Made by a program: the position numbers and the translations under genes. Below are positions 46,958-55,108 of a stretch of 64,000 nt of DNA, in pieces. The notes below the pieces were generated by a model. It did not search any database. It saw nothing but the letters and a program-made list of their open reading frames with translations, and had not been told where the DNA came from. How positions within the stretch are numbered: the stretch's first letter is position 1; every line of letters begins with the position of its first letter. The stretch is from the NCBI GenBank assembly GCA_027214345.1, contig JAPWHR010000009.1, positions 225,172 through 289,171 on the forward strand. The letters are read 5' to 3'. The DNA comes from Comamonadaceae bacterium G21597-S1 (GTDB lineage Bacteria; Pseudomonadota; Gammaproteobacteria; Burkholderiales; Burkholderiaceae_C).

Positions 46958-47439
46958 ACGTCGCCGTGCGGCGCGAGCCGGTTGTCGCCTATGTCGCGCT
47001 GGGCGCCAACCTGGGCGACGCCGCGGCCATGGTCCGGCGCAGCATGGACGCGATCGGGCAACTCGCGCAGGTCGAACTGCTGGGCCGCTCCAGTCTGTAC
47101 CGCACCGCGCCGGTCGACTCCAGCGGGCCGGACTACATCAACGCCGTCGTGTGCCTGCGCACCACCGGCACCGCCTACGACCTGCTCGACGGCCTGCAGC
47201 GGCTCGAACGCGACGCGTTGCGCGAACGCCCCTACCGCAATGCGCCACGCACGCTCGACCTGGACCTGCTGCTGTTCGGCGACGCCACGATCCACAGCGC
47301 CACGCTGGAGGTGCCGCATCCGCGCATGGGCACCCGTGCCTTCGTGCTGGTGCCGCTGGCGCAGGTCGCGCCGCAGCGGGTGGACCCGGCCGCACTCCGG
47401 GCCGTCGCCGACCAGCCGTGCGAGCGCCTGCCGGACTGA
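46954..47439 (+). CDS. folK: Dihydropterin pyrophosphokinase FolK
   Basis: 161 residues from a GTG that overlaps the pcnB stop (GTGA). It transfers pyrophosphate to 6-hydroxymethyl-dihydropterin in folate synthesis. Signatures: VAYVALGANLGD, the catalytic loop RTAPVDSSGPDYINAV, RNAPRTLDLDLLLFG with the Mg-binding Asp pair, and HPRMGTRAFVLVPLAQ. The frame is open upstream through pcnB, which is not coding. Confidence 0.95.
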   Translation: MNVAVRREPVVAYVALGANLGDAAAMVRRSMDAIGQLAQVELLGRSSLYRTAPVDSSGPDYINAVVCLRTTGTAYDLLDGLQRLERDALRERPYRNAPRTLDLDLLLFGDATIHSATLEVPHPRMGTRAFVLVPLAQVAPQRVDPAALRAVADQPCERLPD

Positions 47440-47481
47440 ACATCGGCCGCCACGGTGCGCCGGTCATGCGACACTGACGCC

Positions 47482-48063
47482 ATGCACACCGGGAACTTCG
47501 AGAACCACCTGACCTTCATCCGCGAAGCGCAGCGGCTCAAGGACGTGTTGCGCAGCGGCCATACCGCGCAGGGGCGGCGCGAAAGCACAGCCGAACACAG
47601 CTGGCGACTGTGCCTGATGGTGCTGGTGTTCGCCCGCGAACTGCCCGGCATCGACCTGCTGCGCCTGCTCAAGATCTGCATCATCCACGACCTCGGCGAA
47701 GCCATCGGCGGCGACATCCCGGCCATCGAGCAAGACGGCTCGCCCGACAAGGCGCTCCGCGAACGCGAAGACCTGCTCACGCTGCTCGCGCCGCTGCCGC
47801 CGGCGCTGCAACAGGATTTTCTCGACCTGTGGGACGAATACGATGCCGCCGCGACGCCGGAGGCGCGCGCGGCCAAGGCCCTGGACAAGCTCGAGACCCT
47901 GATCCAGCACAACCAGGGCGCCAACCCGCCGGATTTCGACTACCGGTTCAACCTGACGTACGGGCAGAAATATACGGATGCCGATCCGCTGTTTGCGGCG
48001 CTGCGGGCGCTGGTTGATGCGGATACGCGGCGGCGGGTGGAGGGGGGTGACGGTGGGAGGTGA
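47482..48063 (+). CDS. HD-domain phosphohydrolase (YfbR/HDDC2-like)
   Basis: 193 residues. The metal-binding HD signature is intact: His in STAEHSWRLCLM, the HD pair in IIHDLGEAIGGDIPA, and Glu/Asp in the later KALDKLETLIQ. This subfamily hydrolyses deoxynucleoside 5'-monophosphates in E. coli (YfbR). It is the last core gene before the accessory region; the tail VEGGDGGR is low complexity. Confidence 0.86.
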   Translation: MHTGNFENHLTFIREAQRLKDVLRSGHTAQGRRESTAEHSWRLCLMVLVFARELPGIDLLRLLKICIIHDLGEAIGGDIPAIEQDGSPDKALREREDLLTLLAPLPPALQQDFLDLWDEYDAAATPEARAAKALDKLETLIQHNQGANPPDFDYRFNLTYGQKYTDADPLFAALRALVDADTRRRVEGGDGGR

Positions 48064-49119
48064 TGGGGTGGTTTGCGGCGTCGCCTGTCATTGAATCAGG
48101 GTGCGCGACTGGCCGTTGGCGACCAGGAGCGGGTGCTCGCGGGTGTCAGCTTTCAGGCGGCAGAATAGATTTCACTGTCGCGACTCCATGAAGCTGCCGC
48201 TCAGTTCGCGGAGTCCCTTCCACATTGCTGACATTGGTGGCAGGAAAGCCTGAGACAAGTACGCAGCGCAACCCGACACCAACGAGCGTCAGGTTCCCGG
48301 CAGTCAAATTTTCCACCGATGCGCTGGCAGGTGGAAAAACACATGGTCCACAAGGTGCGTCACCGTCTGCGACCCCGCCACACGTCGCACGAGGGGCAAA
48401 ACCCCCGGCGCTTGCCGCTGAAGGCCAGCAGCTTGTTGTGTGCGCAATCCCCGCAGCGCCACCGCAAGAAGCTGCGGGCGAGGATACCGCACGCTGGGAA
48501 TGCGTCGAACCCGTCCTTGACCAACTGCCGCAGGTCGACGCCGGCAGCGAATTTGGCCTGTGCGAAGAAGGTCGAAGCATGCTGCTGCACAGGGCGATAC
48601 AGCGTAGGCCGCTTTGTTCGGTGATGCGCGAAGCGGACCGTGGCGTCATCGTAATGCGCCCTCCCGACCTGGTAAGCGTTGGTTTGCACGCGCTGGGCAT
48701 GGAGAATCTGGGCTGGTGCTGCTTGTCAGGCCGCGCTGGCCAACGTATCCGCCTTTGGGGGAATCATCTACGCCCGGCGCCATGGCGCCGGCCCTGCAGC
48801 GGCGCAACAGTTTGCCCGGGAGCGCCGCCGACGGCCATGCGGTAGCGGCCACTGCGCAATGGCGTCCCCGGCACGATCTGTCCGACAATCCGAGACGGCG
48901 CTAGTCCACGTCCGCGCGTTCGTCGCCTCTCATGCAAGACCTGCGCTGCGCTGGGGAATCCGGGAATCCGTCTGGCTCGAAGACTGCGTTCCCTGGCGCA
49001 GCATAGGACAGGATCAGCGCCCCCCTGTTCGTGGCCTTGAGCGCGATGGTGAAGGAGGGCCATTCTTGGCACCGCGTGGCCTGACGATCGCGCGGCCGTC
49101 CGCACTTCGGTCCCGCACC
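48064..49119. other. Degenerate region with transposase remnant
   Basis: 1056 bp between the HD gene and the ferredoxin-like pseudogene with no intact gene. It contains an IS91-type transposase N-terminal fragment (48304-48689). On the minus strand around 48930-49080, a frame reading QEWPSFTIALKATNRGALIL looks like a protein remnant of unknown identity. The 48064-48300 part shows nothing recognisable. Confidence 0.55.
48304..48689 (-). pseudogene. IS91-type transposase, N-terminal fragment
   Basis: On the minus strand the frame ending near 48363 reads LYRPVQQHASTFFAQAK, LVKDGFDAFPACGILA, RWRCGDC and SGKRRGFCPSC, which are the N-terminal zinc-binding hallmarks of IS91-family (putative zinc-binding) transposases. 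A frameshift around 48370 moves the rest, TVTHLVDHVFFHLPAHRW, into the next frame, after which the homology stops. About 125 codons of an expected 400-500 remain. A fragment from the other end of such a transposase lies at 61.5-61.7 kb. Confidence 0.75.
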
Positions 49120-49833
49120 TCAATGGCGCTGCGCAAACGCCTGCATGTGAAACGCCGCATGGGCTGGTTCGTAGCGAAACTCCGGCGCCACCGGGCCGGC
49201 ACGCCGCATCAGGTAACCGTGCTGCATCCACTGCGCACCCTCGTGCCGGTGCAAATGGTAGGCACAGTCGGGCACGTCGTATCGGCCCGGGCCGAAGGCC
49301 TGCACCGGGCGCGCCCGCATGCAAGGCCGGTCGGCGCAGGCCAGGCAGATGCCACAACCGGACGGGGCCTGCTGCGCAAGCAGCTTGCGCGCATCCGCTG
49401 CGCTCACCGCCGGCAAGACCAGCGCAAACCGCAGCGCATGCCACGGCCCCGATGACGGATGAATCTGCCACAGCAGCGGGCTGGTCTGCAGATCGGGATC
49501 GGCGCGGCGCGCCTATTGCTGGAACGGCGCATACGGCGGTCCGTCGGACGGATAGACGGTGACGCAGCCATACGCGTGCGCCAGCGCGTCGCCGATGGAC
49601 TTGCTCCAGCGGTCCGTCGGGTCTGGCAGGCCATCGGCGTCGAACCGGGAGCCGGGAAATGCGCGCCAGCAAGCGGACCCGACCTGCCCCACCATCTAAA
49701 CCACCGCGGCACGCGCGCCAATGTGCAGTGCCGGCAGCCCATTGTCCATCGCGGCCGGGGTCCAGCCGCCGCGCAGTTGCAGGCCATGCGCGTCCAGCGC
49801 CTGCTCAAGCGAGTTGCATGTGGCTGGCGACAT
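49120..49833 (-). pseudogene. QueG-like ferredoxin-domain protein with two in-frame TAG codons
   Basis: A single continuous frame of 238 codons from ATG at 49833 (MSPATCNSLEQALDAHG) to TGA at 49120, interrupted by TAG at 49696-49698 and at 49513-49515. Sequence continues in frame on both sides of each: ALHIGARAAVV-stop-MVGQVGSACW, and DGPPYAPFQQ-stop-ARRADPD. Later come cluster-like cysteines SGCGICLACADRPCMRA and a HAAFHMQAF tail. GQVGS, LPDPTDRWS and this Cys pattern recall the QueG/ferredoxin-type family. No frameshift is needed, so the decay is recent and purely by nonsense mutation, or the codons are read through. Confidence 0.72.
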
Positions 49834-50003
49834 GGTCGAGCCTGCCGGGCCGCAGATTGCCGGCTACGGATCGCTGCACCTCGACACGGCACAGCGGCGC
49901 TCCGGACGTGGTGGCGGTGACGCGGGCCTTGAAAAAAACGTTGCCGTCGCTGACCCTTGGTCATCACCGCCGAGGAATTCGTCGGAATCCCGGCATCGTT
50001 GGG

Positions 50004-50294
50004 TCATGGCACAGGCGCGCCCACCGACATGGGTTGTGCCTCCCGTACCTCGAAGGTTCGCGCGCGTGCCACGATCACCGGATCCCGGGAAAACCAGTCA
50101 CGCACTTCATCTGCAGTCTCGGCGCGGCAGAACAGGATCCCCTGCAATGCACCGGGCTCGTAGTGCGGAAACTTCCAGCCGCATTCGATCTTCCCGCGAC
50201 TGACCAGATCGGAAAGAAAAGCGACATGCTCGGGGCGATGGCGGTTGCTCAGTTCAATGTCGAGCATCGTATAGATGAGGGCAAAGAGCTTCAT
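50004..50294 (-). CDS. YCII-domain protein (muconolactone-isomerase-like fold)
   Basis: 96 residues, a YciI ferredoxin-like fold: MKLFALIYTMLD, RPEHVAFLSDLVSRGKIECGW, GALQGILFCRAETADEVRDWFSRDPVI. The conserved His (PEH) and Asp (RDPV) of YciI proteins are both present. An AGGAA Shine-Dalgarno precedes the ATG at 50294; the frame remains open upstream. It is the last gene of the leftward aromatic-catabolic operon, 50 bp after the VOC dioxygenase gene. Such small proteins act as hydrolases or isomerases in several aromatic pathways; the role here is inferred. Confidence 0.82.
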   Translation of the reverse strand: MKLFALIYTMLDIELSNRHRPEHVAFLSDLVSRGKIECGWKFPHYEPGALQGILFCRAETADEVRDWFSRDPVIVARARTFEVREAQPMSVGAPVP

Positions 50295-50344
50295 GAGGTA
50301 TTCCTGTGACGAGTTGGATGGTGGACCCGAGAGGCGCGCGGCTG

Positions 50345-51289
50345 CTACGGCTGGATGCCGGCCTGCAACGGCGTCCGGTTTGCTTGTAAGCAAGTCTCTG
50401 CGGCACCAGCCATGGCGCGCACCATGCGTTCCGAAGGCTTGCGCGCCACACCCCAGCGGCAGGGGCGACGCGGGAACGCAGACCAGTAGTCTGCGAAGTG
50501 CGGCTCGTGCTCCTCCCCAACCCGCTCCATCTCCGTGGTGTATTCGACCGCGAAGCCATCCGGGTCGACGAAGTAGCTGAAGACGTTGTTGCCAGGCCCA
50601 TGGCGACCCAGGCCCCATTCCACGACGTAGCCGTGGTCCAGCAGCCGGCCGGTACCGTACATGATGCTGTCGATGTCGCGCATGGCGAAGGCCGCGTGGT
50701 TCAACGACAAGGCATTGCCGTGCGCCAGCGCCACCGTGTGATGATCGGCGCCGCAGCGCAAGAAGTCCATGCGGTCGGTGCGGTCGCTCAACCTCAGCCC
50801 GAGCACGCGGGTGAAGAAGGCGCTGAGTTGCGGCATGTCTGCGCTATTGAGCACAACGTGTGTGAGACTCAACGGCCGGGTCGGATCGGTGTCTTGCGTC
50901 ACCGGCGCGGATGCAGTTGCCACCGCCACTACGATGCGCAGGCCCTGTGGTCCCTCGAACACCACCCCGTAGCCCTTGCCTGGCTCGTCCGACAGCACGC
51001 CCGGCGCTGCTAGGATCCGTACGCCCGTCTCGCCTGCCAAGCGCGCATGCAGCGAGTGCACTGCCGCAGCGTCTCGCGCCTGCAGGGTGATCGACTCGAA
51101 GCGCGCGCACTTGCCCTGGCGCAGGCTCAGGGCCACGGGAGCACCTTCCGCGCATCGGAAGAAGCGCCGGCCCGATGCTTCTCCGGCATGTGCCAGGCCC
51201 CAGGCCTGCGTGTAGAAAGTCGTCGAGCGCTCCAGGTCGGCAACCTCCAGCGAGATGCTGTCCAAGCCCGTGATCCAGGTGCCTTTCAT
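50345..51289 (-). CDS. Type I extradiol (VOC) ring-cleavage dioxygenase
   Basis: 314 residues with two glyoxalase/VOC domains (about 5-130 and 140-265). Candidate iron ligands of the 2-His-1-Glu site are His in SLTHVVLNS, His in SLNHAAFAM and Glu in GFAVEYTTEM, in the correct order for BphC/NahC-type enzymes. It is probably the ring-opening step for the catecholic product of the dioxygenase/dehydrogenase pair encoded upstream. It starts 27 bp after the aldolase gene, in the same operon. Confidence 0.87.
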   Translation of the reverse strand: MKGTWITGLDSISLEVADLERSTTFYTQAWGLAHAGEASGRRFFRCAEGAPVALSLRQGKCARFESITLQARDAAAVHSLHARLAGETGVRILAAPGVLSDEPGKGYGVVFEGPQGLRIVVAVATASAPVTQDTDPTRPLSLTHVVLNSADMPQLSAFFTRVLGLRLSDRTDRMDFLRCGADHHTVALAHGNALSLNHAAFAMRDIDSIMYGTGRLLDHGYVVEWGLGRHGPGNNVFSYFVDPDGFAVEYTTEMERVGEEHEPHFADYWSAFPRRPCRWGVARKPSERMVRAMAGAAETCLQANRTPLQAGIQP

Positions 51290-51316
51290 CGCGTGTCTCC
51301 TGAGCGTGAAACTTGT

Positions 51317-52318
51317 TCAGGCCGCCTCGGCCACGAAGTCCTCCAGCCGCCGGCCGGCGGCCATCTCGCGGTTCAGCACGGCCCAGCGACGGCCGCATTC
51401 GCGGCTGAATTCGGCGAAATCTGCCGGCATCGCTGCGTAAGGTGACCGGATCGGCCCGGCGTTGCAGTAACCTGCCGCCGTGATGCGCAGCTTCTCCATC
51501 TGAATGTTGAACTGCGCGAAAACCTCGGGATTGGCGATGATAGGCCGGATTGGCTCGTTCGCCCAATCCAGTGCTGCGGAGATGCGCTTGACGGATTGCG
51601 CGTCGCCGCGTTCGACGGCGCGCATCAACGCGATGGTGGGCTTTGGCCCCATGCTCGCGGCAGTGGCCCAGCAGCAGATCGTGGTCTCGGGCGACTCCTC
51701 GTAAAAGCGCGCAATGGTCATCTCGTTCGGCACGATGTTCACGCGGCCCTTGGTGATCCGGATCAGCTTGCGCAGGTCGCGCGGCTGGGCATACTTGGCC
51801 GAGACCAAGGTGGGCGCGACCTCGATCACCGCCTGCCAGAACTCATCAGGGAAGGTGAAGCGGAAGGCACGCGTGTTCGCGTAGACCATGATGGCTAGTG
51901 CGGGGAAGCCCTCGGAGAGTTCGCGGTAGTACTGCACTGCCGCATCGACCGTGACCGGCTGCCACATCGGCAGGCCAAGCAGTGTGCCGTCGGCGCCGAG
52001 TTCGCTGACCAAACGCATGCGGCGCGCCACCTCGTGGCCACCGAGAGCCGTTGTGCCCACGAAAAGCGGAACTCGCTTGCGTACAGTTTCGATCAGGCAT
52101 GCGACGAAGGCGTCGTAGTCATCCTGCGACAGCGTCGCGCACTCCCCGGTGGTACCCAGCGCGATCAGGCCGTCGCAGCCATCGGCGATCAGGGCCTCGA
52201 CGGAGCGCGCCGTCTCGTCGAGGTCCACGGTGTCGCTGGCAAGGATGTGTTCCGCTCCAGGTTTGGCGGGCGTCGGCAAGATGGCGTAGAGACCGCGAGT
52301 CTCGTTGGCACTGAGCAT
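51317..52318 (-). CDS. DapA-superfamily hydratase-aldolase (NahE/PhdJ-like)
   Basis: 333 residues. It is much closer to trans-o-hydroxybenzylidenepyruvate or carboxybenzalpyruvate hydratase-aldolases than to DapA: NTVDLDETARIVEELI-like DTVDLDETARSVEALIADG, GTTGECATLS, FVGTTALGGHEVARR, GTLLGLPMWQPVTVDAAVQYYRE and IMVYANTRAFRF. The Schiff-base Lys is in LVSAKYAQ. It would split an aromatic pyruvylidene compound to pyruvate and an aromatic aldehyde, which fits the aldehyde dehydrogenase in the same operon. The ATG at 52318 was chosen over an upstream one. Confidence 0.85.
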   Translation of the reverse strand: MLSANETRGLYAILPTPAKPGAEHILASDTVDLDETARSVEALIADGCDGLIALGTTGECATLSQDDYDAFVACLIETVRKRVPLFVGTTALGGHEVARRMRLVSELGADGTLLGLPMWQPVTVDAAVQYYRELSEGFPALAIMVYANTRAFRFTFPDEFWQAVIEVAPTLVSAKYAQPRDLRKLIRITKGRVNIVPNEMTIARFYEESPETTICCWATAASMGPKPTIALMRAVERGDAQSVKRISAALDWANEPIRPIIANPEVFAQFNIQMEKLRITAAGYCNAGPIRSPYAAMPADFAEFSRECGRRWAVLNREMAAGRRLEDFVAEAA

Positions 52319-52392
52319 AGTTTTTCTCCAATTCGCAGGCAATCCAAAAGCACGCCAGGGCGGCGTGTATCAAGAGTTGATCTTCCATGACG

Positions 52393-53598
52393 TCAATCGC
52401 GCACTGGTACCTGGTGTTGCAACTCGATTTCGCGCCGCTCGCGGGCCGACCGCAACACGGCCAAGCTCACTTCCATGGTGGCCTTGCCCCACGCACCGTC
52501 ATGCAGCGGAGACACCCCTGACCGAATTGCCGCGAGCAATTCGTCCACGACGCTTCGCTTGTCTGGAAAGGCCCCCCCGCGCGCCACCAGCAGTTCGCGG
52601 CGGCCATCGTGGTCATAAACAAGGACCCCATCGGCCGAAGGCCGCATGTCCCCACGCGCGCAGCTCACTATGGTCACGCCGCAGTGCAGGTGATGCCAGT
52701 TGGCGGGTTGGGGCGCGGCTTCAAATCCGGCTTGCGCAGCGGCGGAGGACTTGAAGGCACTCTCCTCGCGTACGTCCGCAAATCGGCGCAGTTGGGCGCG
52801 GGCCCGTCCGTGGCCGTCGGCAGCCTTCCGCTCCCCCGACTCGCCCACCCAGAAGTGAAACTCGTCGCTGTCGAAGTAGTCGTAGCCACTGAACACCAGC
52901 GACGCCGCGGCGCCATCCTCGAACTGCAGGAAGCTGAGGTGACTGCCTTCGGTGGGGCGTCCTGGCTCCAGCGCCCAGGCCATGGATCGGACGCTCCGCA
53001 CCATGCCACCTCCCAATAGCCGCACCATATCCACCTGATGAGGCACCTGGTTGAAGATGATCCCGCCGCCCTGCGCCGTATCCAGTTCCTCCAACCGGCG
53101 CGGCCGCATGAGGAAATTGGAGTAGCTCCAGGTGTTGACCATTGCCAGCGGACCCAGTTCTCCGCTGCGAATGACTTCGCGCATACGGCGCACGGGTGGG
53201 TCGAAGCTGTGGGTGTGTCCCACCATCAGGTGCACACCATTGCGCGCGGCGGCCTGCGTCATCGCCTCGCAGTCCTCGAGCGTGAGGGCCATGGGCTTCT
53301 CGACGATGATGTGTTTCCCTGAGGCTGCAGCCGTCATCGCATGTTGCTTGTGCCATTGGTGCGGCGTGGCGATATAGACGGTGTTGACCAGAGGGTCGCG
53401 GCACAGTTGCTCCACCTCGGCGTATGCCGGTGCGCCAAAGGCGGACGCGAAACGCTCTCGCGCCTCGGGTCGCAGGTCGGCAGCGGCCACGATGCGCACG
53501 GCGGGATGGCTGCGCAGGCTGGGCAGTATCTGGTTCGTCGCACCGCCCAGGCCGATCAGGCCCAGGTGGATCAACGGCGCATTACGCATCGACGCCAT
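52393..53598 (-). CDS. Gfo/Idh/MocA-family dehydrogenase, Pht4-like
   Basis: 401 residues. The Rossmann domain begins HLGLIGLGGATNQILPSL; the conserved EKPMALT block (IIVEKPMALTLEDCEAM) holds the catalytic Lys, and VGHTHSFDPPVRRMREVI follows. These and NQVPHQVDMVRLL resemble 4,5-dihydro-4,5-dihydroxyphthalate dehydrogenases, which rearomatise cis-dihydrodiols. It overlaps the Pht5-like gene by 1 nt (TGATG) and lies in the same leftward operon as a ring-hydroxylating dioxygenase, supporting that role. Confidence 0.83.
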   Translation of the reverse strand: MASMRNAPLIHLGLIGLGGATNQILPSLRSHPAVRIVAAADLRPEARERFASAFGAPAYAEVEQLCRDPLVNTVYIATPHQWHKQHAMTAAASGKHIIVEKPMALTLEDCEAMTQAAARNGVHLMVGHTHSFDPPVRRMREVIRSGELGPLAMVNTWSYSNFLMRPRRLEELDTAQGGGIIFNQVPHQVDMVRLLGGGMVRSVRSMAWALEPGRPTEGSHLSFLQFEDGAAASLVFSGYDYFDSDEFHFWVGESGERKAADGHGRARAQLRRFADVREESAFKSSAAAQAGFEAAPQPANWHHLHCGVTIVSCARGDMRPSADGVLVYDHDGRRELLVARGGAFPDKRSVVDELLAAIRSGVSPLHDGAWGKATMEVSLAVLRSARERREIELQHQVPVRD

Positions 53599-54596
53599 CA
53601 CAGCTTCAGCGTCGACAGTGCGGCCACGTTCGCAGCGAAGAGTTCGTCCACGGCTGGAGCACGCGGTGCCAGACCCTGCTCGGCCACGTACTGGCACAAA
53701 GTCTCGATCTCGCGCCGGTTCGGCTCGATGCCGTAGGGCCAGAAGTCTTCCCCCATCAATTCGCGGATCTCGCGCCCGTACTCGAACGCCCATGGCCAGG
53801 ACACCGTCGGGGGCTCCTGCGTTCGCAGGAAGTCCATGGCGTTGCGCCGGGCCTGCTCGAAGGCCTGGTACAGGCTCACGGCTGCCCAGGGATGGGAGCT
53901 GAATAGTTCCTTGCGCAGCACCACCACGTGCATGATGGGGAAGATGCGCGTCTTGCACCAGTAGGCACGTTCCGCTGCCGGATAGTCGGGGAACAGGCGT
54001 GCCACCGCCTCGTGGCCCTGGGTGAACGCCGGAGGCGGCTGCGGCGCGATGACGGCGTCGAGCGCACCTGCCGTCAGCATGTCGCTCAGCGTACGGTCAT
54101 GCACATGCTGTATCGACACGCCGGCAACGTCGACCTCCAACATGGGTTTGCGGCCTGCCGAGGTCAGTCCGCCTGTGAACCAGTGGCTGGCAGCAGGTGA
54201 AACACCATATTCATGCTGCAACAAGCCCCGCGCCCACACCGCCGCTGTCATCTGGTATTCCGGCACTCCGATTCGCCGGCCTTCCAGGTCTTTGGGAGCG
54301 ACGATGCCCGAGCGGGTGTTGATGTAGATCGCGCTGTGGCGAAAGGTCCGCGAGGGGAACACCGGGATTGCGACGAATGGCATCTGGCCGCGCGCCTTCT
54401 GGATCACATAGGTCGAGAACGACATCTCGGCGCAGTCGAAGTCTCCGCGCAGCATGCGATTGAACGCCTCGAAGGGTTGCAGCGGCAGGTAGTGCAGGTC
54501 GATGCCTTCGGGAACCACCTTGCCGTAGTAGAGATCCTGCACGCGGTCCGACAAGTGGCCCGCATAGCTCACCGAGAGGTTCTTCTTCATGCGCAT
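53598..54596 (-). CDS. 4,5-dihydroxyphthalate decarboxylase-like protein (periplasmic-binding fold)
   Basis: 332 residues, without a signal peptide although the fold is that of a solute-binding protein. LSVSYAGHLSDRVQDLYYG, DFDCAEMSFSTYVIQKARG, FVAIPVFPSRTFRHSAIYI and GRRIGVPEYQMTAAVWARGLL match the Pht5 family of 4,5-dihydroxyphthalate decarboxylases. The absence of an export signal supports a cytosolic enzyme. Adjacent Pht4-like and dioxygenase genes support aromatic acid catabolism, though the exact substrate may differ from phthalate. Confidence 0.84.
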   Translation of the reverse strand: MRMKKNLSVSYAGHLSDRVQDLYYGKVVPEGIDLHYLPLQPFEAFNRMLRGDFDCAEMSFSTYVIQKARGQMPFVAIPVFPSRTFRHSAIYINTRSGIVAPKDLEGRRIGVPEYQMTAAVWARGLLQHEYGVSPAASHWFTGGLTSAGRKPMLEVDVAGVSIQHVHDRTLSDMLTAGALDAVIAPQPPPAFTQGHEAVARLFPDYPAAERAYWCKTRIFPIMHVVVLRKELFSSHPWAAVSLYQAFEQARRNAMDFLRTQEPPTVSWPWAFEYGREIRELMGEDFWPYGIEPNRREIETLCQYVAEQGLAPRAPAVDELFAANVAALSTLKL

Positions 54597-54601
54597 GTCT
54601 C

Positions 54602-55108
54602 TCAGAGGAAGACTGAAAGCGACTCGTGCCCGAGAACGGTCGAGTCGAGCAGGGCAATGCGTCTTGCCAAGGTCCAGCGTCCCTCGCGCCGGCGCAACAC
54701 GTCCTGCCGCTCGCAGGTCAGCATCAGGGGGGCGGCAGCATCGGCGCGATGGCAGAACACCACGAGATTACTGTCGACGCGCAGATCCTCTCCCTGCTGC
54801 GCTGCGACGCGGACATTGCCCACGATGCGACGTGTGCGCGTGCGCGGGTTCTCGGCCCAGTTGTACGGCGAGCCCAGGCGCTGCACACGCAATGAAAGGG
54901 AGCCGTGGTCCTCCTGCATGAAGAACGCGCGGGTACTGAACCCGTCGCCATCGCGGTTGTCTCGTGTGGTACGCACAGGCACACGGTAGTCGATCTGGGG
55001 ATCCATCATCTCCAGCCACGCAGGGAATTCTGCCCGGTCCAGCAATTCGGCCTCGCGGTAGTAGAAGCGCGTGCAGGCGCGCTCGAGGGCATCCAGATCG
55101 TCACCCAT
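54602..55108 (-). CDS. Ring-hydroxylating dioxygenase, beta subunit
   Basis: 168 residues with the NTF2-like fold of dioxygenase small subunits: FYYREAELLDRAEFPAWLEMMDPQIDYRVPVRTTR, HGSLSLRVQRLGSPYNWAENPRTRTRRIVGNV and a C-terminal WTLARRIALLDSTVLG. It stabilises the alpha3-beta3 hexamer. It starts within the last codons of the alpha subunit gene (8-nt overlap), which gives matched production. It is 5 nt upstream of the Pht5-like gene. Confidence 0.92.
   Translation of the reverse strand: MGDDLDALERACTRFYYREAELLDRAEFPAWLEMMDPQIDYRVPVRTTRDNRDGDGFSTRAFFMQEDHGSLSLRVQRLGSPYNWAENPRTRTRRIVGNVRVAAQQGEDLRVDSNLVVFCHRADAAAPLMLTCERQDVLRRREGRWTLARRIALLDSTVLGHESLSVFL

Noticed and set aside
48764..49672. 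A 302-codon Arg/Ala-rich open frame on the minus strand
   Set aside because: It is a GC-bias shadow; the frame with cluster cysteines and homologue-like motifs is the adjacent one at 49120-49833.
53598..54596. A nitrate/taurine-type ABC substrate-binding protein
   Set aside because: It has the fold but no signal peptide, and its motifs and neighbours fit the Pht5 decarboxylase family.
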